A stretch of 64,000 nucleotides of DNA from Nocardia aobensis NBRC 100429 (GTDB lineage: Bacteria; Actinomycetota; Actinomycetes; Mycobacteriales; Mycobacteriaceae), in the NCBI RefSeq assembly GCF_000308375.1, contig NZ_BAFQ01000042.1:1-64000 (forward strand), written 5' to 3'. Every line of letters starts with the position of its first letter. The stretch's first letter is position 1. This document shows, one piece after another, positions 44,550 to 53,300 of this stretch. The translations under genes and the position numbers were made by a program. The notes beneath the pieces are model-generated. The model saw nothing but the letters and a program-made list of their open reading frames with translations, made no database searches and was not told the origin of the DNA.

Positions 44550-44590
44550 CCCAGATCTCAATATCTGGGAAAACAATTTCATATTCTGGG
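44550..44590. promoter_or_regulatory. CCCAGAT/ATCTGGG repeats before aminotransferase
   Basis: Perfect 7-bp inverted repeat CCCAGATCTCAATATCTGGG (44550-44569) followed by a further ATTCTGGG half-site ending at 44590. It lies in the AT-rich 110 bases before the aminotransferase, as expected of an operator; it could alternatively end the upstream transcript. Confidence 0.45.
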
Positions 44591-44637
44591 TACCGATATG
44601 CGATAGTTGCCGTGATCCGCAGCTATCGGAGGTCTCC

Positions 44638-45822
44638 ATGTCGCCGCATACTCCACCCCTGTCCCGCCGGCTGGACGGTCTGCAGAGTTCGGCGATCCGG
44701 GATCTGCTCAAGCTGACCGCCCGGCCGGATATCGTCAGCCTGGCCGGGGGTCTGCCCGACGAACAGCTGATGCCGCGCGATGCCATCGCTCGCGCCGCGG
44801 AGTCGGCGCTGGCCGATCCGTCCCGGTTGCAGTACACCGAGTCCGCGGGCTGGGGGCCGCTGCGCGAGGTGCTCGCCTCCCGGGAGTCGGTGCGGCTGGG
44901 CCGGCCCGTCCCGCTGGAGGAGATCTTCGTCACCCACGGCTCGCAGCAGGCCTTGTCGCTGCTGGGTGAGGTGCTTCTCGATCCGGGCGCTCTCGTGGTG
45001 GTCGAGGATCCGGCCTACGTCGGCGCGTTGCAGGTCTTCCGCGCGGCGGGGGCGCGAATCGTGGCGATCCCGCTGGATTCCGACGGTATGCGTGTCGACG
45101 CGCTGGCCGAGCTGCTCGAGCGCGGCGAACGCCCGGCGCTGGTGCATACGGTGAGTAATTTCCACAATCCGCGCGGTGTGACGCTGAGCCCGCAGCGCCG
45201 GCGGGAACTGGCGGCGCTGGCCGAACGGTACGGCTTCTGGGTGGTCGAGGACGACCCGTACGGCGAGCTGTGGTTCGACCGCCCCGCGCCGCAGGCCGTT
45301 GCCTCGTACTCGCCCAACGTGATTCGGCTGTCGAGCGCCTCGAAGATCCTGGCGCCGACGCTGCGGGTGGGCTGGATGATCGCCCCGAACGCGGTGTGCC
45401 GCGGCGTGGAACTGCTGAAGCAGGGCGCCGATCTGTGCGGTTCGGCGCTCACCCAGCAGATCGCCGCGGACCTGCTGGCCGACGAGCCGTGGCTGGGCGC
45501 CCACCTGGACAAGGTGCGTGGCATCTACGGCGAGCGCGCCACCGCCCTGGTGAGCGCGGTTCGCGCCCGCTTCGGCGACCGGGTGGTGAGCACCGACGCC
45601 GCCGGCGGCATGTTCGTGTGGCTCGATTTCACCGACGGCACCGATACCGTCGAACTGCTGCCGCGCGCGATCGACCACGGCGTGGCCTACGTCCCGGGCT
45701 CCGCGTTCGCGGTCTCGCAGCCCTACCGCGGCTCGATGCGCATGTGTTTCACCACGTCGGATGCGGCCGTGCTCACCGACGCGGTCGATCGGCTGGGCCG
45801 CGCGGTCGACGCGGCGGGGTAG
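44638..45822 (+). CDS. PLP-dependent aminotransferase (class I/II, 2-aminoadipate type)
   Basis: A 394-residue fold-type I aminotransferase resembling LysN/2-aminoadipate and MocR-associated transaminases: SLAGGLPDEQLMP, then LQYTESAGWGPLR, HTVSNFHNPRGVTLS and the PLP-lysine in RLSSASKILAPTLRVGW. GGAGG 5 bases before the ATG. No helix-turn-helix domain. Substrate unproven; an aminoadipate role would fit the lysine module at 57.7-61.2 kb but is not shown. Converges with glpK. Confidence 0.85.
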   Translation: MSPHTPPLSRRLDGLQSSAIRDLLKLTARPDIVSLAGGLPDEQLMPRDAIARAAESALADPSRLQYTESAGWGPLREVLASRESVRLGRPVPLEEIFVTHGSQQALSLLGEVLLDPGALVVVEDPAYVGALQVFRAAGARIVAIPLDSDGMRVDALAELLERGERPALVHTVSNFHNPRGVTLSPQRRRELAALAERYGFWVVEDDPYGELWFDRPAPQAVASYSPNVIRLSSASKILAPTLRVGWMIAPNAVCRGVELLKQGADLCGSALTQQIAADLLADEPWLGAHLDKVRGIYGERATALVSAVRARFGDRVVSTDAAGGMFVWLDFTDGTDTVELLPRAIDHGVAYVPGSAFAVSQPYRGSMRMCFTTSDAAVLTDAVDRLGRAVDAAG

Positions 45823-45832
45823 CGCGGCGAAT

Positions 45833-47332
45833 CTACTGCGCCCACCCGTAGGTGCGTTCGACGGCCTTGTTCCATTCGCCGTAGAGGTGATCGCGGTCGG
45901 CGTCGGACATCGTCGGCTGCCACACCTTGTCCTCGGACCAGTTGGCGCGGATGTCGTCGGTGCCGGACCAGTAACCGACCGCCAGTCCGGCCGCGTAGGC
46001 GGCGCCGAGCGCGGTCGTTTCGGTGATCACCGGCCGCACCACCGGCACATCCAGGATGTCGGCCTGGAATTGCATGAGCAGTTCGTTGGCGACCATGCCA
46101 CCGTCGACCTTGAGGGTGGTCAATTCGACGCCCAGATTCTCCGCCTCGGCGTCGGCGCGCATCGCGTCGATCACCTCGCGGGTCTGAAATGCGGTGGCCT
46201 CCAACACCGCTCGGGCCAGATGCGCCTTCGTGACGAAGCGGGTGAGTCCGGTGATCACGCCGCGCGCGTCCGGCCGCCATCGCGGTGCGAACAGACCGGA
46301 GAAGGCGGGGACGATATAGGTGCCGCCGTTGTCGTCGACGCTGCGGGCCAGCGGTTCGATCTCCGCCGCGGATTCGACGATGCCGAGATTGTCACGCAAC
46401 CACTGCACCAGGGATCCGGTCACCGCGATGGAACCCTCCAGCGCGTACACCGCGGGCTGGTCGCCGAGCCGGTAACACACCGTGGTCAGCAGACCGTGCT
46501 TGCTGAACACCGGCGTGGTACCGGTATTGAGCAGCATGAAGTTGCCGGTTCCGTAGGTGTTCTTCGCCTCGCCCGGTGAGAGGCAGGCCTGCCCGAACGT
46601 CGCGGCCTGCTGATCGCCCAGGATGCCGGCCACCGGAACCCCCGCGAGCGGACCGTCGGAGATCTCGGCGTACACCTCCGAGGAGCTGTGGATCTGCGGC
46701 AGCATCGAGACGGGAACGCCGAATTCCGCGCAGATCTGCGAATCCCATTGCAAGGTCTCGAGATTCATCAGCATGGTGCGGGAGGCGTTGGTGACGTCGG
46801 TGAGGTGGCGGCCGGTCAGCTTCCACAGGATCCAGCTGTCCATGGTCCCGAAGCACAGGTCACCGGCCTCCGCGCGGGCGCGCACACCGTCGACGTTGTC
46901 GAGGATCCAGCGCAGCTTGGGACCCGCGAAATACGTGCTCAGCGGCAGCCCGGTCCGGTCGGCATAGCGCGCGGGGCCGACGTCGCCGGCCAGCTCCTCG
47001 CACAGCGCCGCGGTGCGGGTGTCCTGCCAGACGATGGCGTTGGCGACCGGCCTGCCGGTGGCACGGTCCCAGACCACGGTGGTTTCGCGCTGATTGGTGA
47101 CCCCGACCGCGGCGATGTCATCGGCGCCGATCCCGGCATCCTCGAGCGCCGCACCGATCACGAATTCGGTATTGCGCCAGATGGTTTCGGCATCGTGCTC
47201 GACCCAGCCCGGCCGGGGGAACAGCTGTTCGTGCTCGCGCTGCCCGAGGCCGGCGATGCGGCCGGAGCGGTCGAACACGATGCACCGGCTCGAGGTTGTC
47301 CCCTGGTCGATGGCGGCCACGAAGCGTCGCAT
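45833..47332 (-). CDS. glpK: glycerol kinase
   Basis: A 499-residue FGGY-family kinase phosphorylating glycerol. The N-terminus [16 protein letters not shown], the [14 protein letters not shown] motif (residues about 75-90) and the FGGY signature region [16 protein letters not shown] are present, with the late ATP site [15 protein letters not shown]. Divergent from glpD, its pathway partner; a TAGCCT box lies 6 bases before the ATG. Confidence 0.95.
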   Translation of the reverse strand: MRRFVAAIDQGTTSSRCIVFDRSGRIAGLGQREHEQLFPRPGWVEHDAETIWRNTEFVIGAALEDAGIGADDIAAVGVTNQRETTVVWDRATGRPVANAIVWQDTRTAALCEELAGDVGPARYADRTGLPLSTYFAGPKLRWILDNVDGVRARAEAGDLCFGTMDSWILWKLTGRHLTDVTNASRTMLMNLETLQWDSQICAEFGVPVSMLPQIHSSSEVYAEISDGPLAGVPVAGILGDQQAATFGQACLSPGEAKNTYGTGNFMLLNTGTTPVFSKHGLLTTVCYRLGDQPAVYALEGSIAVTGSLVQWLRDNLGIVESAAEIEPLARSVDDNGGTYIVPAFSGLFAPRWRPDARGVITGLTRFVTKAHLARAVLEATAFQTREVIDAMRADAEAENLGVELTTLKVDGGMVANELLMQFQADILDVPVVRPVITETTALGAAYAAGLAVGYWSGTDDIRANWSEDKVWQPTMSDADRDHLYGEWNKAVERTYGWAQ

Positions 47333-47338
47333 CCGTGC

Positions 47339-47344
47339 AGGCTA
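47339..47344 (-). promoter_or_regulatory. -10 box (TAGCCT) of glpK
   Basis: TAGCCT lies 6 bases upstream of the glpK ATG on the minus strand, with no Shine-Dalgarno. Confidence 0.5.
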
Positions 47345-47409
47345 CTAAACCTCGCACGCGCCGCGCATCACATCGCCGCACGCCCGGCGGTGGACTAGGG
47401 TGAAAGCGA

Positions 47410-47423
47410 TTACCGACGGGTAA
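47410..47423. promoter_or_regulatory. TTACC-GACG-GGTAA operator candidate
   Basis: A 14-base inverted repeat (5-bp arms, 4-base centre) in the 132-base gap between divergent glpK and glpD. Its place suits a shared glycerol-responsive regulator; no regulator gene is adjacent. Confidence 0.35.
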
Positions 47424-47464
47424 CGCAGGACGATCCCACCGAACAGTGCGGAGGAAGTCGAGCG

Positions 47465-49213
47465 ATGAACGAGAAGTCACACGGTCAGCACACCGGCGAA
47501 CTGGGTCCCGAGCAGCGGGAGGCCAGCTGGGAAAGCTTGGGCGCCAAGCATTTCGACGTCATCGTGATCGGTGGCGGGGTCGTCGGCGCGGGCATCGCCC
47601 TCGATGCCGCCACCCGGGGCCTGGAGGTGGCCCTGGTGGAGGCGCGCGATCTGGCATCGGGCACCTCGAGCCGTTCGTCGAAGATGTTCCACGGCGGTCT
47701 GCGCTACCTCGAGCAGCTGGAATTCGGGCTGGTCCGCGAGGCGCTGCGGGAGCGTGAGCTGAGCCTGAAGACCTTGGCTCCGCATCTGGTGAAACCGCTG
47801 CGGTTCCTCTACCCGCTGACCCATCGCGGCTGGGAGCGGCCCTACGTCGCCTCGGGCCTGGTGCTCTACGACACCATGGGCGGAGCGAAATCGGTTCCGG
47901 GCCAACATCATGTGACCCGATCGGGAGCGCTGCGCCTGGCGCCGGGTGTACGCCGGGACGCGCTGATCGGCGGTGTCACCTACTACGACACCGTGGTCGA
48001 CGACGCCCGCCACACGATGACGGTGGCTCGCACCGCCGCCCACTACGGTGCGGTGATCCGCACGTCGACCCAGGTCGTGGATTTCCTTCGGGAGGCCGAC
48101 CGGGTGGTCGGAGTGAAGGTGCGCGACAGCGAGGACGGGCGCACGACCGAGGTCCGGGGACATGTGGTGATCAACGCGACGGGCGTGTGGACCGACGAAC
48201 TGCAGGCGCTGTCGCATGTTCGCGGCCGATTCCATGTGCGCGCGTCCAAAGGCGTGCATATCGTGGTGCCGCGCGATCGGATCGCCAGTGACGCCGCGCT
48301 GATTCTGCGCACCCAGACCTCGGTGTTGTTCGTGATTCCGTGGGGGAGCAATCACTGGATCGTCGGTACGACCGACACCGATTGGAATCTGGATCTGGCC
48401 CACCCGGCCGCCACCAAGGCCGATATCGACTATCTGCTCGAACGGATCAACGAGGTACTGGTCACCCCGCTCACCCACGACGACATCCAGGGTGTGTACG
48501 CCGGGCTGCGACCGCTGTTGGCCGGGGAGAGCGACGAGACCTCCAAGCTGTCGCGCGAGCACGCGGTGGCGCAGATCGCTCCGGGTCTGGTCGCCATCGC
48601 GGGTGGTAAATACACCACCTACCGGGTGATGGCCTACGACGCGGTGGATCTGGCCGTCCACGACATCCCGCAGCGGGTGTCGTCCTCGATCACCGACAAG
48701 GTGCCGCTGCTCGGCGCCGACGGCTACTTCGCCCTGCTCAACCAGACGCCGCAGCTGGCGCAGACCTACGGTGTGCATCCCTACCGGATCGAACATCTGC
48801 TCAACCGGTACGGCTCCCTGATCACCGATGTCCTCGATCTGGCCGAGGGCAAACCCGAACTGCTGCAGCCGATTACGGACGCGCCCGGTTACCTGCGGGT
48901 GGAGGCCGTCTACGCGGCGGTCGCCGAGGGGGCGCTGCATCTGGACGACATCCTGGCCCGGCGCACCCGGATCTCCATCGAGTTCTCCCATCGGGGCACC
49001 GAATGCGCCGACGAGGTGGCGCGGCTGGTGGCGCCGGTGCTGGGCTGGGACGAGGAGCAGATCCGGCGCGAGGTGAGTACCTACAACGCCCGGGTCGATG
49101 CCGAGATCCGGTCCCAGACCCAACCCGACGACGTGTCGGCCGACGCTCTGCGCGCCGCCGCACCGGAACCTCGCCCGGAGATCCTGGAGCCGGTGCCGCT
49201 GCCTCAGGCATAG
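47465..49213 (+). CDS. glpD: glycerol-3-phosphate dehydrogenase (FAD, respiratory)
   Basis: A 582-residue flavoprotein oxidising glycerol-3-phosphate to DHAP and passing electrons to quinone at the membrane. The FAD motif is DVIVIGGGVVGAGIALDAAT; SSRSSKMFHGGLRYLE is the family signature; WIVGTTDTDW and AGGKYTTYR follow. GGAGG precedes the ATG. Together with glpK it forms the glycerol catabolic pair. By order it matches glpD2 of M. tuberculosis. Confidence 0.95.
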   Translation: MNEKSHGQHTGELGPEQREASWESLGAKHFDVIVIGGGVVGAGIALDAATRGLEVALVEARDLASGTSSRSSKMFHGGLRYLEQLEFGLVREALRERELSLKTLAPHLVKPLRFLYPLTHRGWERPYVASGLVLYDTMGGAKSVPGQHHVTRSGALRLAPGVRRDALIGGVTYYDTVVDDARHTMTVARTAAHYGAVIRTSTQVVDFLREADRVVGVKVRDSEDGRTTEVRGHVVINATGVWTDELQALSHVRGRFHVRASKGVHIVVPRDRIASDAALILRTQTSVLFVIPWGSNHWIVGTTDTDWNLDLAHPAATKADIDYLLERINEVLVTPLTHDDIQGVYAGLRPLLAGESDETSKLSREHAVAQIAPGLVAIAGGKYTTYRVMAYDAVDLAVHDIPQRVSSSITDKVPLLGADGYFALLNQTPQLAQTYGVHPYRIEHLLNRYGSLITDVLDLAEGKPELLQPITDAPGYLRVEAVYAAVAEGALHLDDILARRTRISIEFSHRGTECADEVARLVAPVLGWDEEQIRREVSTYNARVDAEIRSQTQPDDVSADALRAAAPEPRPEILEPVPLPQA

Positions 49214-49230
49214 CGCCGCGCGCGGTGCGG

Positions 49231-49404
49231 CTAGGGGGCGGTCGACGTGGGCGCCGAGGTGTGACCGGAATGGACGGGGCCCGTACTCACCGAGTGCTGC
49301 AGCGCATAGGTGAACAGGACGGTGGCCGCGATGGCGATGGCCGTGATCAGCAGCTGGGTGACAAGCCGTGTGCTACGCCGCATCGCGGTGCTCGCATATG
49401 TCAT
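49231..49404 (-). CDS. small single-helix membrane protein
   Basis: A 57-residue protein on the minus strand: MTYASTAMRRSTRLVTQ, one membrane helix (LLITAIAIAATVLFTYAL), then a polar Ser/Thr/His-rich tail outside or at the surface. Nearly all codons end in G or C, and AGGGCAG lies just before the ATG, both supporting a real gene. Unknown function; it sits between glpD (converging) and nei. Confidence 0.55.
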   Translation of the reverse strand: MTYASTAMRRSTRLVTQLLITAIAIAATVLFTYALQHSVSTGPVHSGHTSAPTSTAP

Positions 49405-49524
49405 CTGCCCTGCTTCCCGACCGGTGACGATCTGTGTCGCCCTTATGTCGCATTCGCGCTCCGAAGTGTTAGCGGCCGAAAGAAATATAGCTATCGATCG
49501 GCAAACATCACGGCTCGTGCCCGG

Positions 49525-50331
49525 TCAGCGGCGAGTCCGGTCAGCGGCTCTCGGGTCCGGTGTCTCGGGTGCGGGCTGACAGCGGGGACAGAAGTAGATC
49601 CCGCGTTCGGTGGCCGGGGCGGAAGCGGCTTCCGGGCCGAGCATGCGGACGAGGATCATCGATCCGCAGCGAGGGCACGGTTGACCGCGGCGGCCGTAGA
49701 CCACCGCGGGCCGGGGTGGATGGTGTGCGGCGCGGCCGAGGATGCGGTGTGCGGCGTCGACGAGCCCGGGGAGATCGGGTACGGCGGCGACCGGGATGGC
49801 CGGGTGGACCCGCTCGGCGAAACAGATCTCGCTGCGGAAGATGTTGCCGACTCCCGCCATGGTCGTCTGATCGAGCAGCGCGAGTCCGATCGGCCGCTCC
49901 GGATCCGCGCGCAGCCGCCGGACCGCCTCGGCCGCATCCCAATTCGGGCCCAGCAGATCAGGGCCGAGATGGTCGACGGCGGTGTGCTCGTCGGCGAGGC
50001 GTAGCACCTCGACCAGGCCGAGGGAGAACCCGACGGCTTCGGTGTCGGCAGTGGCGAGAATCAGTCGTGCGGTGAATCCGGGTTTGGTCCACCGCTGCCC
50101 CGGGCGGTAGACCCGCCAGGTGCCCTCCATCTTCAGATGGGTGTGGATGCTGAGCTTCTCGGTGCGCACGAACAGGTGTTTGCCGTAACTGCCGACGCTG
50201 TCGACCCGGCTGCCGCGCAGATCGAGCGTGGCATAGCGCGGGACGCGGAAATCACTGCGCGTCAGCGTCTTTCCCGCCAGCGCGGTTCGCAGCCGCGCCG
50301 CCGCGAGATAGACGGTATCTCCTTCCGGCAT
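49525..50331 (-). CDS. nei: endonuclease VIII-like DNA glycosylase
   Basis: A 268-residue Fpg/Nei-family base-excision repair enzyme. The catalytic N-terminus MPEGDTVY (Pro2, Glu3), the H2TH region (DQTTMAGVGNIFRSEICF) and a C-terminal zinc finger with two CPRC pairs are intact. It lies 41 bases after lhr on the same strand, as nei and lhr do in mycobacteria; probably co-transcribed. Confidence 0.93.
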   Translation of the reverse strand: MPEGDTVYLAAARLRTALAGKTLTRSDFRVPRYATLDLRGSRVDSVGSYGKHLFVRTEKLSIHTHLKMEGTWRVYRPGQRWTKPGFTARLILATADTEAVGFSLGLVEVLRLADEHTAVDHLGPDLLGPNWDAAEAVRRLRADPERPIGLALLDQTTMAGVGNIFRSEICFAERVHPAIPVAAVPDLPGLVDAAHRILGRAAHHPPRPAVVYGRRGQPCPRCGSMILVRMLGPEAASAPATERGIYFCPRCQPAPETPDPRAADRTRR

Positions 50332-50372
50332 CGGCGTTCACCACCGGTGCCGGCGGACGAGGCGGACCGGTC

Positions 50373-53300
50373 TCATGCTGTGCTCCGCAGCCGGAAGCCC
50401 CGGGGAGTGGTGTGGAAACCGGCGTCGGTGAGGAAGGTGGCGAAGGTGTTGCCGTGCACCGATTCCCCGTCGACGCGTTCGACGACCAGGGAGTCGATCC
50501 GGCGGTCGTGGACCAGGGCCGCGAGCGCCGCCGCGGCCTCGGTCCGGATTTCGGGGTCCTCGGTGAAGGTGAGCAGCGTCTTACCGCCGCGTTCCAGGTA
50601 CAGGGCCAGTTCGCCCGCGGCCAGGACGACCAGAGCCCCCGCCTTGCGGCCCGGGCGATGTCCGGCACCCTCGCCCGCGTTCTTCGGCCACGGCAGGGCG
50701 GCGCCGTACGGATTGGCCGGATCGCAGGCGGCGAGTGCGACCGTGCCGACCCGGCCGGTGCCGGCGCCCGCCCGGTCGGAATCGTAGGAGCGCAGCCGAT
50801 CCACCACGTCGGTAGTGGAGAACTGCGCGCCGCCGAGGGTGTCGACGAAATAGCCCCGCCGGCACCGTCCGCGATCCTCGAATTCGGTGAGCACCCGGTA
50901 TATCAGCGCGAACCCGCCCGGAATCTCCTCGTTCTGCACCGAACCGCGGGTCAGCACGCCGTAGCGCTCCAGCAGCAGATCCGCGGTGGCGTGGGCGCGA
51001 ATCGTGTTGTCCGGCAGGCGCTGTGGCAGCAGCGACCATCGCCCGGCCACGGCGGGAGGGCCGGTCCGGGTCGGCATCGCCGGTCGCGGCAGGTACATGC
51101 GCCCGCGCGGAGTGCGCCGCGGGGTGCGATGGGCGGTGGTGCTGCGGGTGGTGCCGGAAATCCGCGCCCGGACCGGAGCGAAGGTGTCGCCGGACAGATA
51201 TCCGGCCCATACCAGTTCCCACAGTGCCGCCGCCACGGCCGCGTCGTCGAGCACGCCGGTCGCGTCGGACAACTGCCGGAAGAAGTAGGCGCCGCCCGCC
51301 ACCACGACGAGCTGATTGCCGGCGGAGGCGCCCGATTCGGAAGCGGCCGTGCCGTCGGCGTCGAGCGCAATCGCGTCGGTGGCCGCCGCGGTCATTTCCG
51401 CACCCAACGCCGTCAGCAGCCGCAGCTGCACGTCGGTGAAGTCGATCTCCTGCGGCGGCCCCAGCGTGACCGGCGCCTGATCCGCCGGATGCAGGGCGAT
51501 CCAGCCGTCCTTGGCGGTGATGGCGCCGTGACCGGACCACAGCACCTCACCGGAGGCGGTGAGTTCGTCGAGCATCGCCGGTGTGTAGTCACGCACCCGC
51601 GAGGGCAGGATGAGCGACTCCCACGCCGAAGCCGGAATCGGTACGCCCGCAAGCTGTTCCACCACAGCGGCCACCCCGTCCACGCCGCGCAGTGTCGAGG
51701 TGCCGATATGCTGCCACGCCGGCAGGAACCGGCCGAACGCGCCCGTGGATACCGGCTCGACCTCCTTGCGCGCGGCGGCCAGCGACCGGCGCCGCAGCCG
51801 GCGCAACACCTGCGCGTCGCACCATTCCGCACCGGCCGAACCCGGCGTGAATTCGCCTTCCACCACTCGCTTCTCGGCGCCGAGCCGATGCAGTGCGGTG
51901 GCGGCGACGGCCGGGCCGATCCCGAAGCGCCGGGCGACGGCGTCGAGCGTGAACGGGGCGTGGGTGCGGGCGTAGCGGGCGACCAGATCACCCAGCGGAT
52001 CGGCGACCGGTTCGATGAAGGCCGCCGGCGTGCCGATCGGCAGCGGGACGCCCAGGGCATCGCGCAACCGGGCGGCGTCTTCGATCGCCGTCCACCACCG
52101 CGATCCCGCGAACGACACCTCCAGAACCCGCCTGGCCTGCAGCAATTCGGCGAACCACGGGCCCGGGTCCGCGGTGCAGCGCTCGGCCGCCTCGGCCGGG
52201 GTGAGTGGGCCGAGCAGTCGCAACAGGTCGGCGAGCCCTTCCGCGTCGCGGGCATGGCGTTCGGGAGTGAGCCGTTGCAGTTCGCGTTCGGTCAGTTCGA
52301 GGACCGCGGCGTCGAGGAGTTCGCGCAGTTCCACCCGGCCCAGCAGTTCGGCGAGCAGGCTCGAATCCAGCGACAGCGCGGCCGCGCGGCGCTCGGCCAG
52401 CGGACTGTCGCCCTCGTACATGAACTGGCCGATGTAGTCGAACAGCAACGCGTTGGCGAACGGCGAGGGGGAGGCCGTCTCGACCTCGACCAGTCGCAGT
52501 TTGCGCCGCGCCACATTCGTCAGCAGATCCCGCAGGGCGGGCAGATCGTAGACGTCGCGCAGACATTCGCGCACCGTTTCCAGCAGGATCGGGAAATCCG
52601 GGAATTTCCTTGCCACATCGAGCAATTGGGCCGCGCGCTGGCGCTGCTGCCACAGCGGCGCGCGGCGGCCGGGATCCCGGCGCGGCAACAGCAGTGCCCG
52701 CGCCGCGCATTCGCGGAAGCGGGAGGCGAACAGTGCCGACCCGCCCACCTGCTCGGTCACCACGTCGTCGATCTCGTCCGGTTCGAAGACGAACAGTTCC
52801 GCCCCCGGCGGATCGTCGGTGGTATCGGGCAGCCGGACCACGATGCCGTCGTCGGAGGCGGTCGGCGCGGCATCGACCCCGAATCGCTCCCGCAACCGCG
52901 CGCCCACGGCGAGCGCCCAGGGCGCGTGCACCGGTAATCCGAAGGGCGAGTGCAGGATCAGCCGCCAATCGCCGAGCTCGTCGCGAAAGCGTTCGACCAG
53001 CAGGGTGCGGTCGGTCGGCAGATGGCCGGTGGCTCGGCGCTGTTCGGCCAACAACGTGACCAGATTCGCGGTCGCGAAATCGTCCAGGCCGGCGGCGTAA
53101 ACGAGCTGTTCGAGTTCGACCAGTTCACCGCCCTTCCTGCCGGCCGTGGAGTCCGTGGCTGCCGCGCGGGCGCGGGAGGGCGTGCGCCGGGTGGCACCAT
53201 TTCCGCTGGGGTCGGGGGCCGCACCGTCGAACGCCGAATCGAAACCGCCCGCATCCCGCACGAGTTCCTCGATCCGCCCGGCCGGTGCGCGCTCGACGGC

